Source: Halotia wernerae (lineage in GTDB: Bacteria > Cyanobacteriota > Cyanobacteriia > Cyanobacteriales > Nostocaceae). Taken from it: a stretch of DNA of 64,000 bases. Location of the stretch: the NCBI GenBank assembly GCA_034931985.1, contig JAYGHB010000006.1, positions 66,528 to 130,527 on the forward strand, given 5' to 3'. This document shows positions 46,097 to 55,264 of this stretch, in pieces (the first letter of the stretch is position 1; the number at the start of each line of letters is the position of its first letter). The notes beneath the pieces were generated by a model. That model ran no database searches, was not told where the DNA came from, and saw only the letters and a program-made list of their open reading frames with translations. Position numbers and translations under genes: made by a program.

Positions 46097-46183
46097 AACG
46101 TATTTGCTAACAAAATAGAACTTACACAAAAAACTCTTAAACGTTCATTTCTTCGTGTCCTGTTGAAGTTCTAAGTAGTCGTA

Positions 46184-46735
46184 GTGGCGATAGTAACCTT
46201 GTTATTTATCAATATTAGTGCAGAAGTGGCAGAGGCTCATGGCAGTGGACACTCAAGTAATATCGAAACTACTGCACCATCAGTAAATAAATCTCAAGGG
46301 TTAGAAGTTCGCCTTGAGGGAGATAAAAACGCAACTGTAGGAAAACTGGCGAATTTAGGGGTACTGGTGAAGGATGCTGTAACAGGACAACCGATCAAGG
46401 ATGTAGGATTGCAAGTCAAAGCGATCGCCCTAGAAGATAATTTAACAGTCTTTGCTTACAAAGGAGTTACCGACCAAGAAGGTAAGTTAACATGGCAAGA
46501 ACAATTTTTTGATGGTTCACTTCACAAAATCGAGGTGGAAACCACTTTCCAACTCAAATCTAACCGTCAAATTCCATCAATAAAAGTGGCGCAGTCAGTT
46601 GATGTTGAAGCAATTGCACCACCCATTTATATCCGGTTGATTGGATTATTTTACTTTACTGCTATTGTTGGCATTGGTATGGCAATGGGATTGTTAATAC
46701 AGCATCGACGAAAACCACGAGCAAAGGCAAATTAG
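46184..46735 (+). CDS. Membrane-anchored YtkA/transthyretin-like periplasmic protein
   Basis: A 183-residue protein with a signal peptide (ending EVAEAHG) and a short His-containing mature end (HGSGHSS). A beta-sandwich domain follows (about 40-140, LANLGVLVKDAVTGQPIKDV) like FixH/YtkA or carboxypeptidase-regulatory folds. One C-terminal membrane helix (about 152-172) precedes a basic tail. The only usable start is GTG 46184, since a stop lies three codons earlier. It is divergent from the multicopper oxidase, so it may belong to the same metal system. The function is unproven. Confidence 0.65.
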   Translation: MAIVTLLFINISAEVAEAHGSGHSSNIETTAPSVNKSQGLEVRLEGDKNATVGKLANLGVLVKDAVTGQPIKDVGLQVKAIALEDNLTVFAYKGVTDQEGKLTWQEQFFDGSLHKIEVETTFQLKSNRQIPSIKVAQSVDVEAIAPPIYIRLIGLFYFTAIVGIGMAMGLLIQHRRKPRAKAN

Positions 46736-46742
46736 TAAACTT

Positions 46743-46800
46743 CATTACGTACCCCGTTGGGTAACCCGTTCACGTAGCGTCTTTGTTCCACTTGCAATGA
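46743..46800. repeat. CATTACGTACCC...GCAATGAC repeat
   Basis: Shares CGTACCCC, a GGGTAAC/GTTCACGTAGCGTCT segment and the end GCAATGAC with the block at 35813-35910. Noncoding, between convergent genes. Confidence 0.5.
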
Positions 46801-46920
46801 CAAATCGTAAGTGATTAAGGGAACTTGATATAATACCAATTCTCTAAAATTTGGCAACAGACTGAAAGCCTGAAACCCAAATATAGTAGGGAAAAGACTT
46901 TCAGTCCTGTCCCCTGTCCC

Positions 46921-49548
46921 CTATCCCCTGCTATAAATAGTGGTTGCACTCCGCACCAAAATCACCGTGCAACTACTCATTCGAGAAATATTCTCTGGAA
47001 TATTTCCTTTAATCACCTGTTGCAAAAGACTTTCACGGCTAGCTCCCAAGACAATCACATCACTTTGGTCTTGTGCAGCACACTCAATTACAGCTTCAGT
47101 CACAGAACTGGCACAGACTGGACTAGCAATTACACTGCCGCTGACTCTTGTTTGCAGAAAGCGGACAGAATTTTCTAATAATGTTGTGTCAGGAGTGGAT
47201 TCAGTAGGCTGGAAAACTTGGCACAGCTTAATTTTAGGCGATGAGCTTAGAGAAGTCAAAGCAGGTAACAGTTGAATTGCTTGATTGGAGTTAGGCCCAC
47301 CTGCTAGCGGGAGTAACCACCGATCAAAGGCTCTTTTTTCATCTAATTTAACTAATACAACATCACAAGCTGCTTGTCTAATTACAGTGTCTACAACTCG
47401 GCTGAAAACTCTACCGGGAGTGGCAGTACTGCCTTTCCAACCCATCAGCACCAAATCAATGTGTCGCTCTTTCACAGTCTCTAAAACTGCTCCAGCGACA
47501 TCATGAGCAACTCGGATCTGGGTGTGAACGGGAATCCGCAAATTTTTCCCCAACTTTTTAGCTTGTTGTAAAAGGCGGTGACTTTTGGTGGTTTGGACTA
47601 GTGTTTCAGCTGGAATGCGACTACGTGGAACTATAATTACTTGCAGACATTCTATTTCATAATTGCTGGCTTTGGCGATCGCTGCTGCCATTTCTAGTAA
47701 AGTATGAGCTGTCTGTGGATGCGACAGTGGTACTAACAACCGTCCTTTCCCTGTAGCAGGAGCGCGATTTTGGTAAGTTACATAGGAAGGTTCAGATTTC
47801 CATTCCACCTGTTCTGTATTGCCACTTAATCGCTCTGCTTCTATGCGGATAATATCACTGCGTGTAATAATTCCTACTAGTTTGCGACCTTCTGTAACGG
47901 GTAAACAACTCAGGTTATAACGGTTGAGCAAATGCAGTACATAAGCTAAAGTAGCTGTTGGACTGACCGTTACTGGCTCTGGTGTCATGATCTCATTGAT
48001 AGTTGCATCTTTACCTAATTGTTGTGAGGCAACATTGACTAAATCTTTCTGAGTCACGATCCCAACGATTGTACTATTATCTAAAACTGGGAAGTTGCGA
48101 TGTTGAGAATGAGAAAACGCCTGTACTGCTTCATCAATGGTCATCTGGCTAGATAAAGTTTCAACACGCCGTTGCATGACATCTACAGCACTCAATTGCG
48201 CCAACAGTCCCTCTGTGCTTGGTTCTTTTTCTATATGAATGCCTTTCCACTCTAATAAAAGGTCGTAGAGCGATCTATGGTCAAGCTTTTCTGCCACTAA
48301 ATAGGCAACCACAGACACAATCATCAGCGGTAGTACTAAATTAAAATCTGTCGTCATCTCAAACACAATGACGACTGCCGTAATTGGTACCTTTGAAACG
48401 GCACTAAAAAACGCTGCCATGCCTACGTGGGCATAGGTTGTCGCCACCCCTACTCCCAGCCAACTATGTTCGCAAAAACCCACTAAATAGCCGAGAGCAG
48501 CTCCTAAGACAAGGGTTGGTACTAATAAACCTCCTGGTGCCCCAGAACCATAACAGACAACAATTAGGATAAACTGAACTAGCAATGCGATCGCTGCAAA
48601 TAGCCAATCTGCTTGTCCTGTAAGCAAGAGTTCTCTTAATCCGGCATTATTGCGAAAAGCCAAGGGCAAAAAGGCTATAACTACACCAGTAGTTAATCCT
48701 GCTATGCCGATTCGCCAAGGCAAACTAAAGCGTAATATACGACGGTTAAATGCCAAACTGGCCAGAACACATTTATTAAATAAAATTCCTAGTAGCCCAG
48801 CTAACAATCCCAAAATTAAGTAAAAAGGGATTTCTTGAGCAAAGAAGGTTGTGTGAGAAACAACTAAGTTGAGGTCAACATCGAGGCTGTGGCTACCGTA
48901 GAGTCGGGAGAGTCCGGAAGCAATTAAGGAAGCTAAGATCGCAGTCCCAAGAGTGATGCCGGAAACATCCTGGAGTAATTCTTCCAAGACAAATAAAACA
49001 CCAGCGATCGGTGCATTAAAAGCGGCGGCTAACCCTGCTCCGGCTCCGGCGGCAATGAGTTGGCGACGATGTTCTGGCGAAGTAGGTACCCAGTCATTAA
49101 GTTTAGCTGCCAAAGCTGCCCCAATCTGCACTGTTGGCCCTTCCCGACCTAAGGGCATTCCAGAGCCTAGGACAAGGGTGGCACTGATTAGCTTGACTAG
49201 GGCAATCCGTAGATTTAACGGCATCGGCACACGAGCTAATACTGCTTTAACTTCAGACATACCGCTACCTGAAGCCTCAGGTGCAAAGCGCTCTACTAGC
49301 CAACCTGCCAGGATTCCTCCTATTAATCCAATACCGGGTAACACTAAGTAAGCAGGCCAATGGTAAGATATATGCACTCGCCATGCCCCTGCCCAGTCTA
49401 CTGCTTGTCCTAAAAGAACTGCTGCTAGCCCAGAAACCAAACCAATCAGGCAAGCTTGAAAGAAAGCTAAGCGCTTGGGTCGAAGCATCTGACGGTAAAA
49501 TCGGAGTCCAAAAATTTTTCCTCTACTTAATATTTTTTTTATAATCAC
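46921..49548 (-). CDS. ClC-type chloride channel/antiporter with CBS and USP domains
   Basis: An 875-residue protein. The ClC core (about 20-430) has the filter motifs GSGMSEVKAV, GREGPTVQIG (with the gating Glu) and GSGAPGGLLVP. Two CBS domains follow (about 450-570, with NFPVLDNSTIVGIVTQKD and LSCLPVTEGRKLVGIITRSD). Two universal-stress-like (USP) domains form the C-terminal part (from about 600; GRLLVPLSHPQTAHTLLEMA). CBS and USP parts probably bind adenine nucleotides and tune ion flow. The combination is large but known in cyanobacteria. Convergent with the 46184 gene. Confidence 0.92.
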   Translation of the reverse strand: MIIKKILSRGKIFGLRFYRQMLRPKRLAFFQACLIGLVSGLAAVLLGQAVDWAGAWRVHISYHWPAYLVLPGIGLIGGILAGWLVERFAPEASGSGMSEVKAVLARVPMPLNLRIALVKLISATLVLGSGMPLGREGPTVQIGAALAAKLNDWVPTSPEHRRQLIAAGAGAGLAAAFNAPIAGVLFVLEELLQDVSGITLGTAILASLIASGLSRLYGSHSLDVDLNLVVSHTTFFAQEIPFYLILGLLAGLLGILFNKCVLASLAFNRRILRFSLPWRIGIAGLTTGVVIAFLPLAFRNNAGLRELLLTGQADWLFAAIALLVQFILIVVCYGSGAPGGLLVPTLVLGAALGYLVGFCEHSWLGVGVATTYAHVGMAAFFSAVSKVPITAVVIVFEMTTDFNLVLPLMIVSVVAYLVAEKLDHRSLYDLLLEWKGIHIEKEPSTEGLLAQLSAVDVMQRRVETLSSQMTIDEAVQAFSHSQHRNFPVLDNSTIVGIVTQKDLVNVASQQLGKDATINEIMTPEPVTVSPTATLAYVLHLLNRYNLSCLPVTEGRKLVGIITRSDIIRIEAERLSGNTEQVEWKSEPSYVTYQNRAPATGKGRLLVPLSHPQTAHTLLEMAAAIAKASNYEIECLQVIIVPRSRIPAETLVQTTKSHRLLQQAKKLGKNLRIPVHTQIRVAHDVAGAVLETVKERHIDLVLMGWKGSTATPGRVFSRVVDTVIRQAACDVVLVKLDEKRAFDRWLLPLAGGPNSNQAIQLLPALTSLSSSPKIKLCQVFQPTESTPDTTLLENSVRFLQTRVSGSVIASPVCASSVTEAVIECAAQDQSDVIVLGASRESLLQQVIKGNIPENISRMSSCTVILVRSATTIYSRG

Positions 49549-49689
49549 TTTTAATCTACACAGTGTCTAAACTGCTTCAAATCTTTTGTTTTCAATCATA
49601 TTCAAAGCTTGGACACTAAAAAATAGATTAACTATTTTTATTCGCAATCCGATTTGATTCCTATTTTACTTGCGTGGGAAAGAAGCAGG

Positions 49690-49990
49690 TGAGCCACTGT
49701 GGTCATCTCCCTTGGCGTTAGCCTAAGGGGAGACGCTGCGCGTTAGTAAGTCCGCGAGCGTCTGGGGTTTCCCCCGCAGTCGCCACAACGCGGCGGCACT
49801 TCCTTCTCCAAAGGAGTACAAGTCGGGCATTGCCCGCCCAACGGAGTGCCTTGGGAACCCGCGCAAGGCGCTGCTCTTCAAGTGGAGCAAGTGGCGTGAG
49901 AGGCTAGCGCCAAGGGGGTTTCCACGCCACTTGCTCCAACGGAGGGAACCTCCGCAACGCAGTGGCTCCCCATGAGCAACTGGCGAATCC
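49690..49990. repeat. Second block of GC-rich palindromic repeats
   Basis: AGGGGAGACGCTGCGCG (49726-49742) followed by TAAGTCCGCGAGCGTCTGGGG (49748-49767 in part) is the inverted copy of the repeat at 36224-36278. Further CGGAGG/CCTCCG and GGCGCTAGC-like palindromes follow. No gene. The flanks 49549-49689 and 49991-50345 are A/T-rich; the latter must hold the cbiM promoter. No cobalamin riboswitch motif was seen. Confidence 0.65.
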
Positions 49991-50345
49991 GAAGGAGAAC
50001 AAGAAAAAAGAGATAGATGTGTACTGAGTTTTTTTCAAAAATCAAATCGGAGTCCAATAGATAAGCGTCTATTTAAATATGAGATTATCTGAAAAAGTCC
50101 TTTAAAATCTGAAGATTTAACTAAGGTTTAGTGCTAAACTAAAAACAAGCTTAATAAAAGTTAATGTTTTCATAAATAAGTATATTATTTGACGTAGATT
50201 TTATTGCGAATCTTCCCTAACTAACACTACAAAATCCCCCAGTAGGGCATTGAAAAAGGGATATAAATTTTGTTTCCTATTAGTTTGATGCCGTAATTAC
50301 ATTATTCAAATTGTGTGAGCCAACACATTCAATATAGGGGACATC

Positions 50346-51269
50346 ATGCATATTCCTGATGGTTTTGTTTCTCCACCGGTGGCAGTGGCTACTGGTTTGG
50401 CGAGTGCAGCTGCGCTGTTTATTGCCTGTAAGCGATCGCAAGAGGCTTTTGGTATCCGTCGCGCCCCCATACTGGGCTTAACCACTGCTTTTATTTTTGC
50501 TGCCCAAATGATCAATTTTCCTGTAGCCGGAGGTACTAGCGGTCACTTATTGGGGGGAACCTTAGCGGCGATCATCCTGGGTAGTCCTTGGGCAGGGACG
50601 TTGTGCATTGCTACGGTTTTAATTATTCAAGCTGTATTGTTTGCCGATGGTGGGATCACGGCTTTGGGAGCGAATATTTTCAATATGGCAGTGGTTGGTG
50701 TTTGGGTGGGATGGCTTTTAACTCAAACCTTACAACGGCTATTTGGCGGGTCTAAAGGACGCTTACCTTTAGCTGCTGGAATTGCCGCTGCTGTAAGCGT
50801 AATAGTGGCAGCTGTCGTTTGTGCTATTGAATTAGCTCTTTCTGGTACTGCGCCTGTAGGTATAGTTTTACCAGCCATGACTGGTGTGCATATTTTGATT
50901 GGCATTGGCGAAGGACTAATTACCGGAGGTGTGCTAACTTACCTAGCCACAGCACGACCAGATTTGTTACCTGGGGAACAACAGCAGTTCAAAGGGTGGT
51001 TAGTACCGGTCGTTAGCATTTTCTTAGTTGCTGGTGTGTTGTCATTATTCGCCTCAGCATGGCCTGATGGCTTGGAAAAAGTTGCTGAAAACTCAGGCTT
51101 CATTGACTTAGCTAGCAAAGTTCGGATAATTGTACCTACACCCTTAGCTGACTATGGTATTGAGGGTTTAGGGCCAATCGGTACCAGTATTGCTGGTTTA
51201 GTAGGAGCTGCAGTTTGCTTTGCTGTTGCCTTTGGAATTGCCAAGGTGGTGAAACCAAAGAATGCTTAA
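50346..51269 (+). CDS. cbiM: ECF cobalt/nickel transporter CbiM (fused CbiMN type)
   Basis: A 307-residue substrate-specific membrane subunit. It starts MHIPDGF, where His2 and the N-terminal amine coordinate the metal. Hydrophobic helices follow with NFPVAGGTSGHLLGG (second His site). The C-terminal part (about 215-305) contains two more helices and SAWPDGLEK, the CbiN signature, so CbiM and CbiN are fused. It overlaps cbiQ by 8 bases. Transport of cobalt for cobalamin or of nickel cannot be separated by sequence alone. Confidence 0.92.
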   Translation: MHIPDGFVSPPVAVATGLASAAALFIACKRSQEAFGIRRAPILGLTTAFIFAAQMINFPVAGGTSGHLLGGTLAAIILGSPWAGTLCIATVLIIQAVLFADGGITALGANIFNMAVVGVWVGWLLTQTLQRLFGGSKGRLPLAAGIAAAVSVIVAAVVCAIELALSGTAPVGIVLPAMTGVHILIGIGEGLITGGVLTYLATARPDLLPGEQQQFKGWLVPVVSIFLVAGVLSLFASAWPDGLEKVAENSGFIDLASKVRIIVPTPLADYGIEGLGPIGTSIAGLVGAAVCFAVAFGIAKVVKPKNA

Positions 51270-51930
51270 AATTGCTTTGCCGTTACGCTTGCATCTGTCT
51301 TTAGTGATTGTCGTAGGAGCAGCCTTACTCAAGTATGATGCTTGGCCTTGGCTAACTGTATATGCTGCGATCGCCCTTGTCTGGGCAGGAATTTTGCGTG
51401 TACATATTCGCCATTTGGGAGGATTACTGGGTACTGAATTAATTTTCTTGTCATTACTGGCATTGCCCCTGGGATGGGAGCGAGCCAGTTTTTTACTGTT
51501 TCGTTCCTTGGTATGCCTGATCGTTATGAATAGTTTTTTGTTAACTTTACCTCCCCACAGTTTCGGTATTACCCTCAAAAGTTTACCCGTGCCAGCACCC
51601 ATCAAGGAAAATTTACTATTAGCTGGGCAATACCTAGAAATTTTACTGGGGGAAGTCACACGAATGCAGCGCAGCGCTCAATTACGAGGTCTAAATGGTA
51701 CTACTGGATGGCTACGCTATGCCAGTGCTGCCATGATTGGGGCCTTGTACCTCCGAAGTCTAGATAGAGCAGAGCGAGTCTATGCAGCAATGGTAATTCG
51801 TGGTTACAACGGAAAAATGCCAGTAGATTCGACATTAAGACCAAAAGAGCGTTTTACCTTATTAGCCGCTGGGGCGATCGCTATTTGTTTAACCCTAACC
51901 TCTTACCTTCAGAGTTCCGTTAACTGGTAA
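51262..51930 (+). CDS. cbiQ: ECF transporter transmembrane (T) subunit CbiQ
   Basis: A 222-residue membrane protein with four or five helices. The coupling motif that contacts the ATPase is seen as AQLRGL near the middle and AMVIRGYNG later, matching the two A-R-G motifs of CbiQ/EcfT. It overlaps cbiM by 8 bases and lies 26 bases before cbiO, so the three form one transcription and translation unit. Confidence 0.9.
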   Translation: MLKIALPLRLHLSLVIVVGAALLKYDAWPWLTVYAAIALVWAGILRVHIRHLGGLLGTELIFLSLLALPLGWERASFLLFRSLVCLIVMNSFLLTLPPHSFGITLKSLPVPAPIKENLLLAGQYLEILLGEVTRMQRSAQLRGLNGTTGWLRYASAAMIGALYLRSLDRAERVYAAMVIRGYNGKMPVDSTLRPKERFTLLAAGAIAICLTLTSYLQSSVNW

Positions 51931-51956
51931 CGGAAGTAAAGTTGTAAATTTTTGAG

Positions 51957-52730
51957 TTGTGCATCTTGAAATCTTTAACGTTTAACTCCCAACATTCAAC
52001 CTGTGATCCCCAAGCTGATGTGGTCACAGTTCAGAACTTGGTATATGCTTATCCCCGACAGGAACCAGTATTGCAAGATATTTCTTTTACCTTAAACTCA
52101 GGCGATCGTGTGGCGCTAATGGGGGCAACTGGTTCTGGTAAAAGTACCTTACTAGAAAATTTGATTGGCTTAAAACAACCACAATCAGGCAAAATTTGGA
52201 TTAATGGTATTCAGGTAGAACCTAAATCTCTGCCCCAAGTGCGTCGTTACATCGGCTTTGGCTTTCAAGATGCCAACGACCAACTATTTATGCCCACCAT
52301 ACTAGAAGATATTACTTTTGGGCCACGCAATTATGGTGTACCACCAGCCGTAGCAATTGATCGAGCGCGGCAGTTATTAGCCGATTTTGGTTTAGAAGCC
52401 TACGCCAACCGTTCTGCTCACGAACTTTCTGGTGGACAAAGAAGGCTGGCTGCTCTAGCGGCTATTTTGGCCTTAGAGCCTGCAATTCTGATTTTAGATG
52501 AACCAACTAATGGTCTTGACCCCGCATGGCGGCGACACTTAGCACAAGTGTTGTTAAAGTTGCCTGTGCAGGTGATGTTAATTGCCTCCCATGAATTACA
52601 GTGGTTGGGAAAAGTGACTCAACGGGCTTTGGTACTTTCTGGTGGTCGCATTCCCATAGATGGCGAGATTAAACCACTTTTGCAAGAGGGAGACACTTTA
52701 GATCAGTTGGGTTTACCAGTCGATTGGTGA
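51957..52730 (+). CDS. cbiO: ECF transporter ATP-binding subunit CbiO
   Basis: A 257-residue ABC ATPase driving the CbiMQ transporter. Walker A is GATGSGKST, the Q-loop GFGFQDANDQ, the signature LSGGQRR and Walker B ILILDEPTNGLDP, followed by the H-loop ASHE. The start is uncertain: the frame opens at a TTG at 51957, there is no in-frame ATG upstream of Walker A, and a GTG at 52020 would give a more usual N-terminus (VVTVQNLVYAYPRQ). Confidence 0.93.
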   Translation: MCILKSLTFNSQHSTCDPQADVVTVQNLVYAYPRQEPVLQDISFTLNSGDRVALMGATGSGKSTLLENLIGLKQPQSGKIWINGIQVEPKSLPQVRRYIGFGFQDANDQLFMPTILEDITFGPRNYGVPPAVAIDRARQLLADFGLEAYANRSAHELSGGQRRLAALAAILALEPAILILDEPTNGLDPAWRRHLAQVLLKLPVQVMLIASHELQWLGKVTQRALVLSGGRIPIDGEIKPLLQEGDTLDQLGLPVDW

Positions 52731-52831
52731 TTAGCTATTAATTAGGAATTGGTATTGCAGTTAGCAAGAGTTTAAAATCCCTGTGTTTGAGCGCGGGGAA
52801 AGGTCAATGGGAGTTTAAACCTGGGGAATTT

Positions 52832-53689
52832 ATGCAACAAGCATCTGCTGCTAATCAGGCTATGGCTGCAAAAAACATCAAACTACTGGTTCTAGATATA
52901 GACGGTACAATTTCTGGAGAGTCTAACACCTTGAGCGAACCTGTAAGGCAAGCGATCGCAGCAGTGCAAGCACGAGGCATTCAAGTAGCAATTGCTACTG
53001 GGCGCATGTATTGTTCAGCTTTACGCTTCCACCAAGAAATTAACTCTGTCCTACCATTAATGGCTTACCAAGGAGCCTGGATTCAAAATCCAACCGACCA
53101 AAAAATTCATCGGCATTTGGCTGTTTCTAGAGAAATTGCCCACCAGCTACTAGACTATTTTGAACAGCCGCAGTTGCGATCGCTTTTATCTGTTCACTTC
53201 TACATCAATGACCAGCTGTATGTGCGGGAATTAACTAGAGAAACCCAAATTTATGCACAACGTTCTGGCATTACCCCAATTCCTGTAGGCGATTTGCGTC
53301 AAGTTCTAAATAATGAACCAACTAAGGTTTTGGCTTTGTGCGACGACACAGACGTGATTAATGAGCTATTAGGGAATTTGCGCCGTCAATATACACCCGC
53401 TGAACTTTATCTGACAACATCCGTTGCCACTTTTTTTGAAGCGACTAACGCTTCTGTGAACAAAGGAACTGCTGTGCGTTATTTAGCCGAAGAATTATTG
53501 GGACTACAAAACTCCAATGTTATGACTATTGGTGATAATTTCAATGATTTAGAAATGTTGGAGTATGCTGGCATTGGTGTAGCTATGGGCAACGCACCAG
53601 CCGCAGTTCAGGCGATCGCTCAGTGGGTAGCTCCTAAAGTTGAAGAAGACGGGGCCGCAACTGCAATCAAAAAATTTTTACTGTCGTAA
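52832..53689 (+). CDS. HAD-superfamily hydrolase, Cof/YbiV type
   Basis: A 285-residue phosphatase from the ATG at 52832; the frame is open to a TTG at 52787. Motif I is LVLDIDGTISG, with the nucleophile and acid Asp pair. Motif II is IATGRM. The C2B cap lies in the middle. Motif IV is TIGDNFNDLEMLEYAG with the metal-binding Asp residues. Substrates of this class are sugar phosphates or small phospho-metabolites; none can be assigned here. Confidence 0.88.
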   Translation: MQQASAANQAMAAKNIKLLVLDIDGTISGESNTLSEPVRQAIAAVQARGIQVAIATGRMYCSALRFHQEINSVLPLMAYQGAWIQNPTDQKIHRHLAVSREIAHQLLDYFEQPQLRSLLSVHFYINDQLYVRELTRETQIYAQRSGITPIPVGDLRQVLNNEPTKVLALCDDTDVINELLGNLRRQYTPAELYLTTSVATFFEATNASVNKGTAVRYLAEELLGLQNSNVMTIGDNFNDLEMLEYAGIGVAMGNAPAAVQAIAQWVAPKVEEDGAATAIKKFLLS

Positions 53690-53803
53690 TACCGTTTTTA
53701 TATGAAGCTGCATATAATTAGCCTGCTTGTGCAGGCTTTGTTTCTTTAGCCCCAGGCTTTTAGCCTGCGGGCGTTATGTGCAGCCTCACATAGAATTGGT
53801 ATA
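53689..53803. mobile_element. MITE-like element with imperfect terminal inverted repeats
   Basis: Left end ATACCGTTTTTATATGAAGC and right end (minus strand) TATACCAATTCTATGTGAGG share most positions, with GCTGCA next on both sides. Inside are the hairpin AGCCTGC/GCAGGCT and a CCAGGC/GCCTGCGG arm. About 115 bases, noncoding, directly after the HAD gene stop. Confidence 0.55.
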
Positions 53804-53850
53804 AGGGCAATTTGTTATATCTGCCCTTCACAAAACTGGATGAAATCAGA

Positions 53851-53891
53851 AAGAGCACCGACGACTGGCCGTGTTTCGTCTCGGTGCTCTT
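53851..53891. terminator. Strong 11-base-pair hairpin
   Basis: AAGAGCACCGA (53851-53861) pairs perfectly with TCGGTGCTCTT (53881-53891) around a 19-base loop. There is no T-run after it on the plus strand, so a factor-independent terminator is not certain; it may be an RNA element. Confidence 0.5.
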
Positions 53892-53996
53892 GCTGGTTCG
53901 CTCCTCACACACCTGTAAATATAACTGAGGTGATTAAATGAGTCAATAGATATTATATAAAGTTTTTACTTTATGCCTGAAAAACACTGTTGAGGA

Positions 53997-54116
53997 ATGA
54001 CACGCTCATTCAAAGCAAAATTGCGTAACCGTTTTTCGAAAAACCAAAAGCCGCCACACAATGAAATGCTTAATTTGATGCCAATTAAACCTTATAGAAT
54101 TTTTCCTTACTCATAA
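53997..54116 (+). CDS. Possible 39-residue basic peptide
   Basis: The frame reads MTRSFKAKLRNRFSKNQKPP and ends IKPYRIFPYS at 54116, overlapping the end of the opposite-strand gene by six bases. It is rich in Lys and Arg. GAGG lies only one or two bases before the ATG, too close for a normal ribosome site. No family recognised. Confidence 0.25.
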   Translation: MTRSFKAKLRNRFSKNQKPPHNEMLNLMPIKPYRIFPYS

Positions 54117-55067
54117 CTCCATCTGAGCTAAAACTCCCAGTTTTTCGACCAGCAAAAACCTTAACACAGACTGAGTAGCCATCAACAATCCCAGTCTGGC
54201 TTGGGCTAAATCTGGAGATGAAGTTTTTACCTCACCCCAAATGCCGCATTTGCACCAAAAGTTTTCCCACGCTTGACTCAAATTTAGCCCCGCTTTTTCC
54301 CAACTACCAATATCGTTACACTCCAAATCATCTACTACTTGTACTAACTCGGTAATTAAACGACTTTCCTCTGGATGATTTAGGCAAAGTTTGGCATCAC
54401 ACTTTAGCCAAGGTATTCGCTCTGGAAAAATTACACTCCAAAAAGCTGGGCTAGTGTCTGGTAGTGGTTCTTTGAGTTTAATTAATTCCTCTCGATGAGC
54501 TAGCAGCACTAGCGAACAGCAACGTGCATGAGCATATTGAATTGCAAACAAGCGGGCAGGATTATGGATTTGGACATTGGATATTAATGATTCTTCCCTA
54601 CTTTTCTGCTCCTTTGTATTCCCTCCTTCCCTTAAACTACCCATTGCAAGACTTTCTAACCAAGCTGCTACAAAAGGCGGACTCAATTCTAAATGAATCC
54701 AACCTGGAGGAACAATTTGGATACTAAAAACGCTGCTACAGGTTTTTGATAAGTAAGAGCTAATGGCATTGGCTACCTCCATAGGTTGTTGATTATGAGA
54801 TTTTGACACTTGCAAAGCTATACCTGAGATGTATAAAATTCGGCTATTATCTCTACCTTTGTATAGAGGAATTTTTTTGTTACCTATGTATAAATTTTTT
54901 TGATTATAAGTATAAATGCTCACAGCATTTATTATTTGACTATGTATTAACTGTTTAATTGCAGTGTATTTGCTTACTAGTAAACTATGATGCACGTAGT
55001 TATGAATAAATAAATTAAAACTTTTTTTTCCGGATTTCCTGTCATCTCTCTTTAGAGATAAGATCAA
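54111..55067 (-). CDS. ArgRS-like protein: tRNA-binding ends without catalytic core
   Basis: A 318-residue protein. Residues about 35-140 (ISGIALQVSKSHNQQPMEVA ... IVPPGWIHLELSPPFVAAW) match the N-terminal Add-1 domain of arginyl-tRNA synthetase, which touches the tRNA D-loop. Residues about 170-318 (ARLFAIQYAHARCCSLVLLA, ending LRFLLVEKLGVLAQMEL) match the DALR anticodon-binding domain. The class I Rossmann core with HIGH and KMSKS is absent, and the link between is only about 30 residues. It cannot aminoacylate. A tRNA-Arg-binding or regulatory role is inference. The first 30 residues are A/T-rich in coding and may not be real; the start is uncertain. Confidence 0.75.
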   Translation of the reverse strand: MILSLKRDDRKSGKKSFNLFIHNYVHHSLLVSKYTAIKQLIHSQIINAVSIYTYNQKNLYIGNKKIPLYKGRDNSRILYISGIALQVSKSHNQQPMEVANAISSYLSKTCSSVFSIQIVPPGWIHLELSPPFVAAWLESLAMGSLREGGNTKEQKSREESLISNVQIHNPARLFAIQYAHARCCSLVLLAHREELIKLKEPLPDTSPAFWSVIFPERIPWLKCDAKLCLNHPEESRLITELVQVVDDLECNDIGSWEKAGLNLSQAWENFWCKCGIWGEVKTSSPDLAQARLGLLMATQSVLRFLLVEKLGVLAQMEL

Positions 55068-55264
55068 TCTAGATGAAGAAAAATGAGAACAGCATAAAAT
55101 TTGATGAATATTCTATGAATAATGGGTAAATTTTACTACCACCATTGTACAGTAAGAAGTATAACAAAAAGTAGAGAGCAATTTGCTTTCTGCTCTTTGG
55201 ATGGCTGGCGCTGTTAGGCGTTAAGCCGAAACCGCCAACACAAAGACACTCCTTGCACCTTTTT

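Noticed and set aside
50046..50345. Cobalamin or nickel/cobalt riboswitch before cbiM
   Set aside because: No B12-box-like motif and no suitable stems were seen in the leader.
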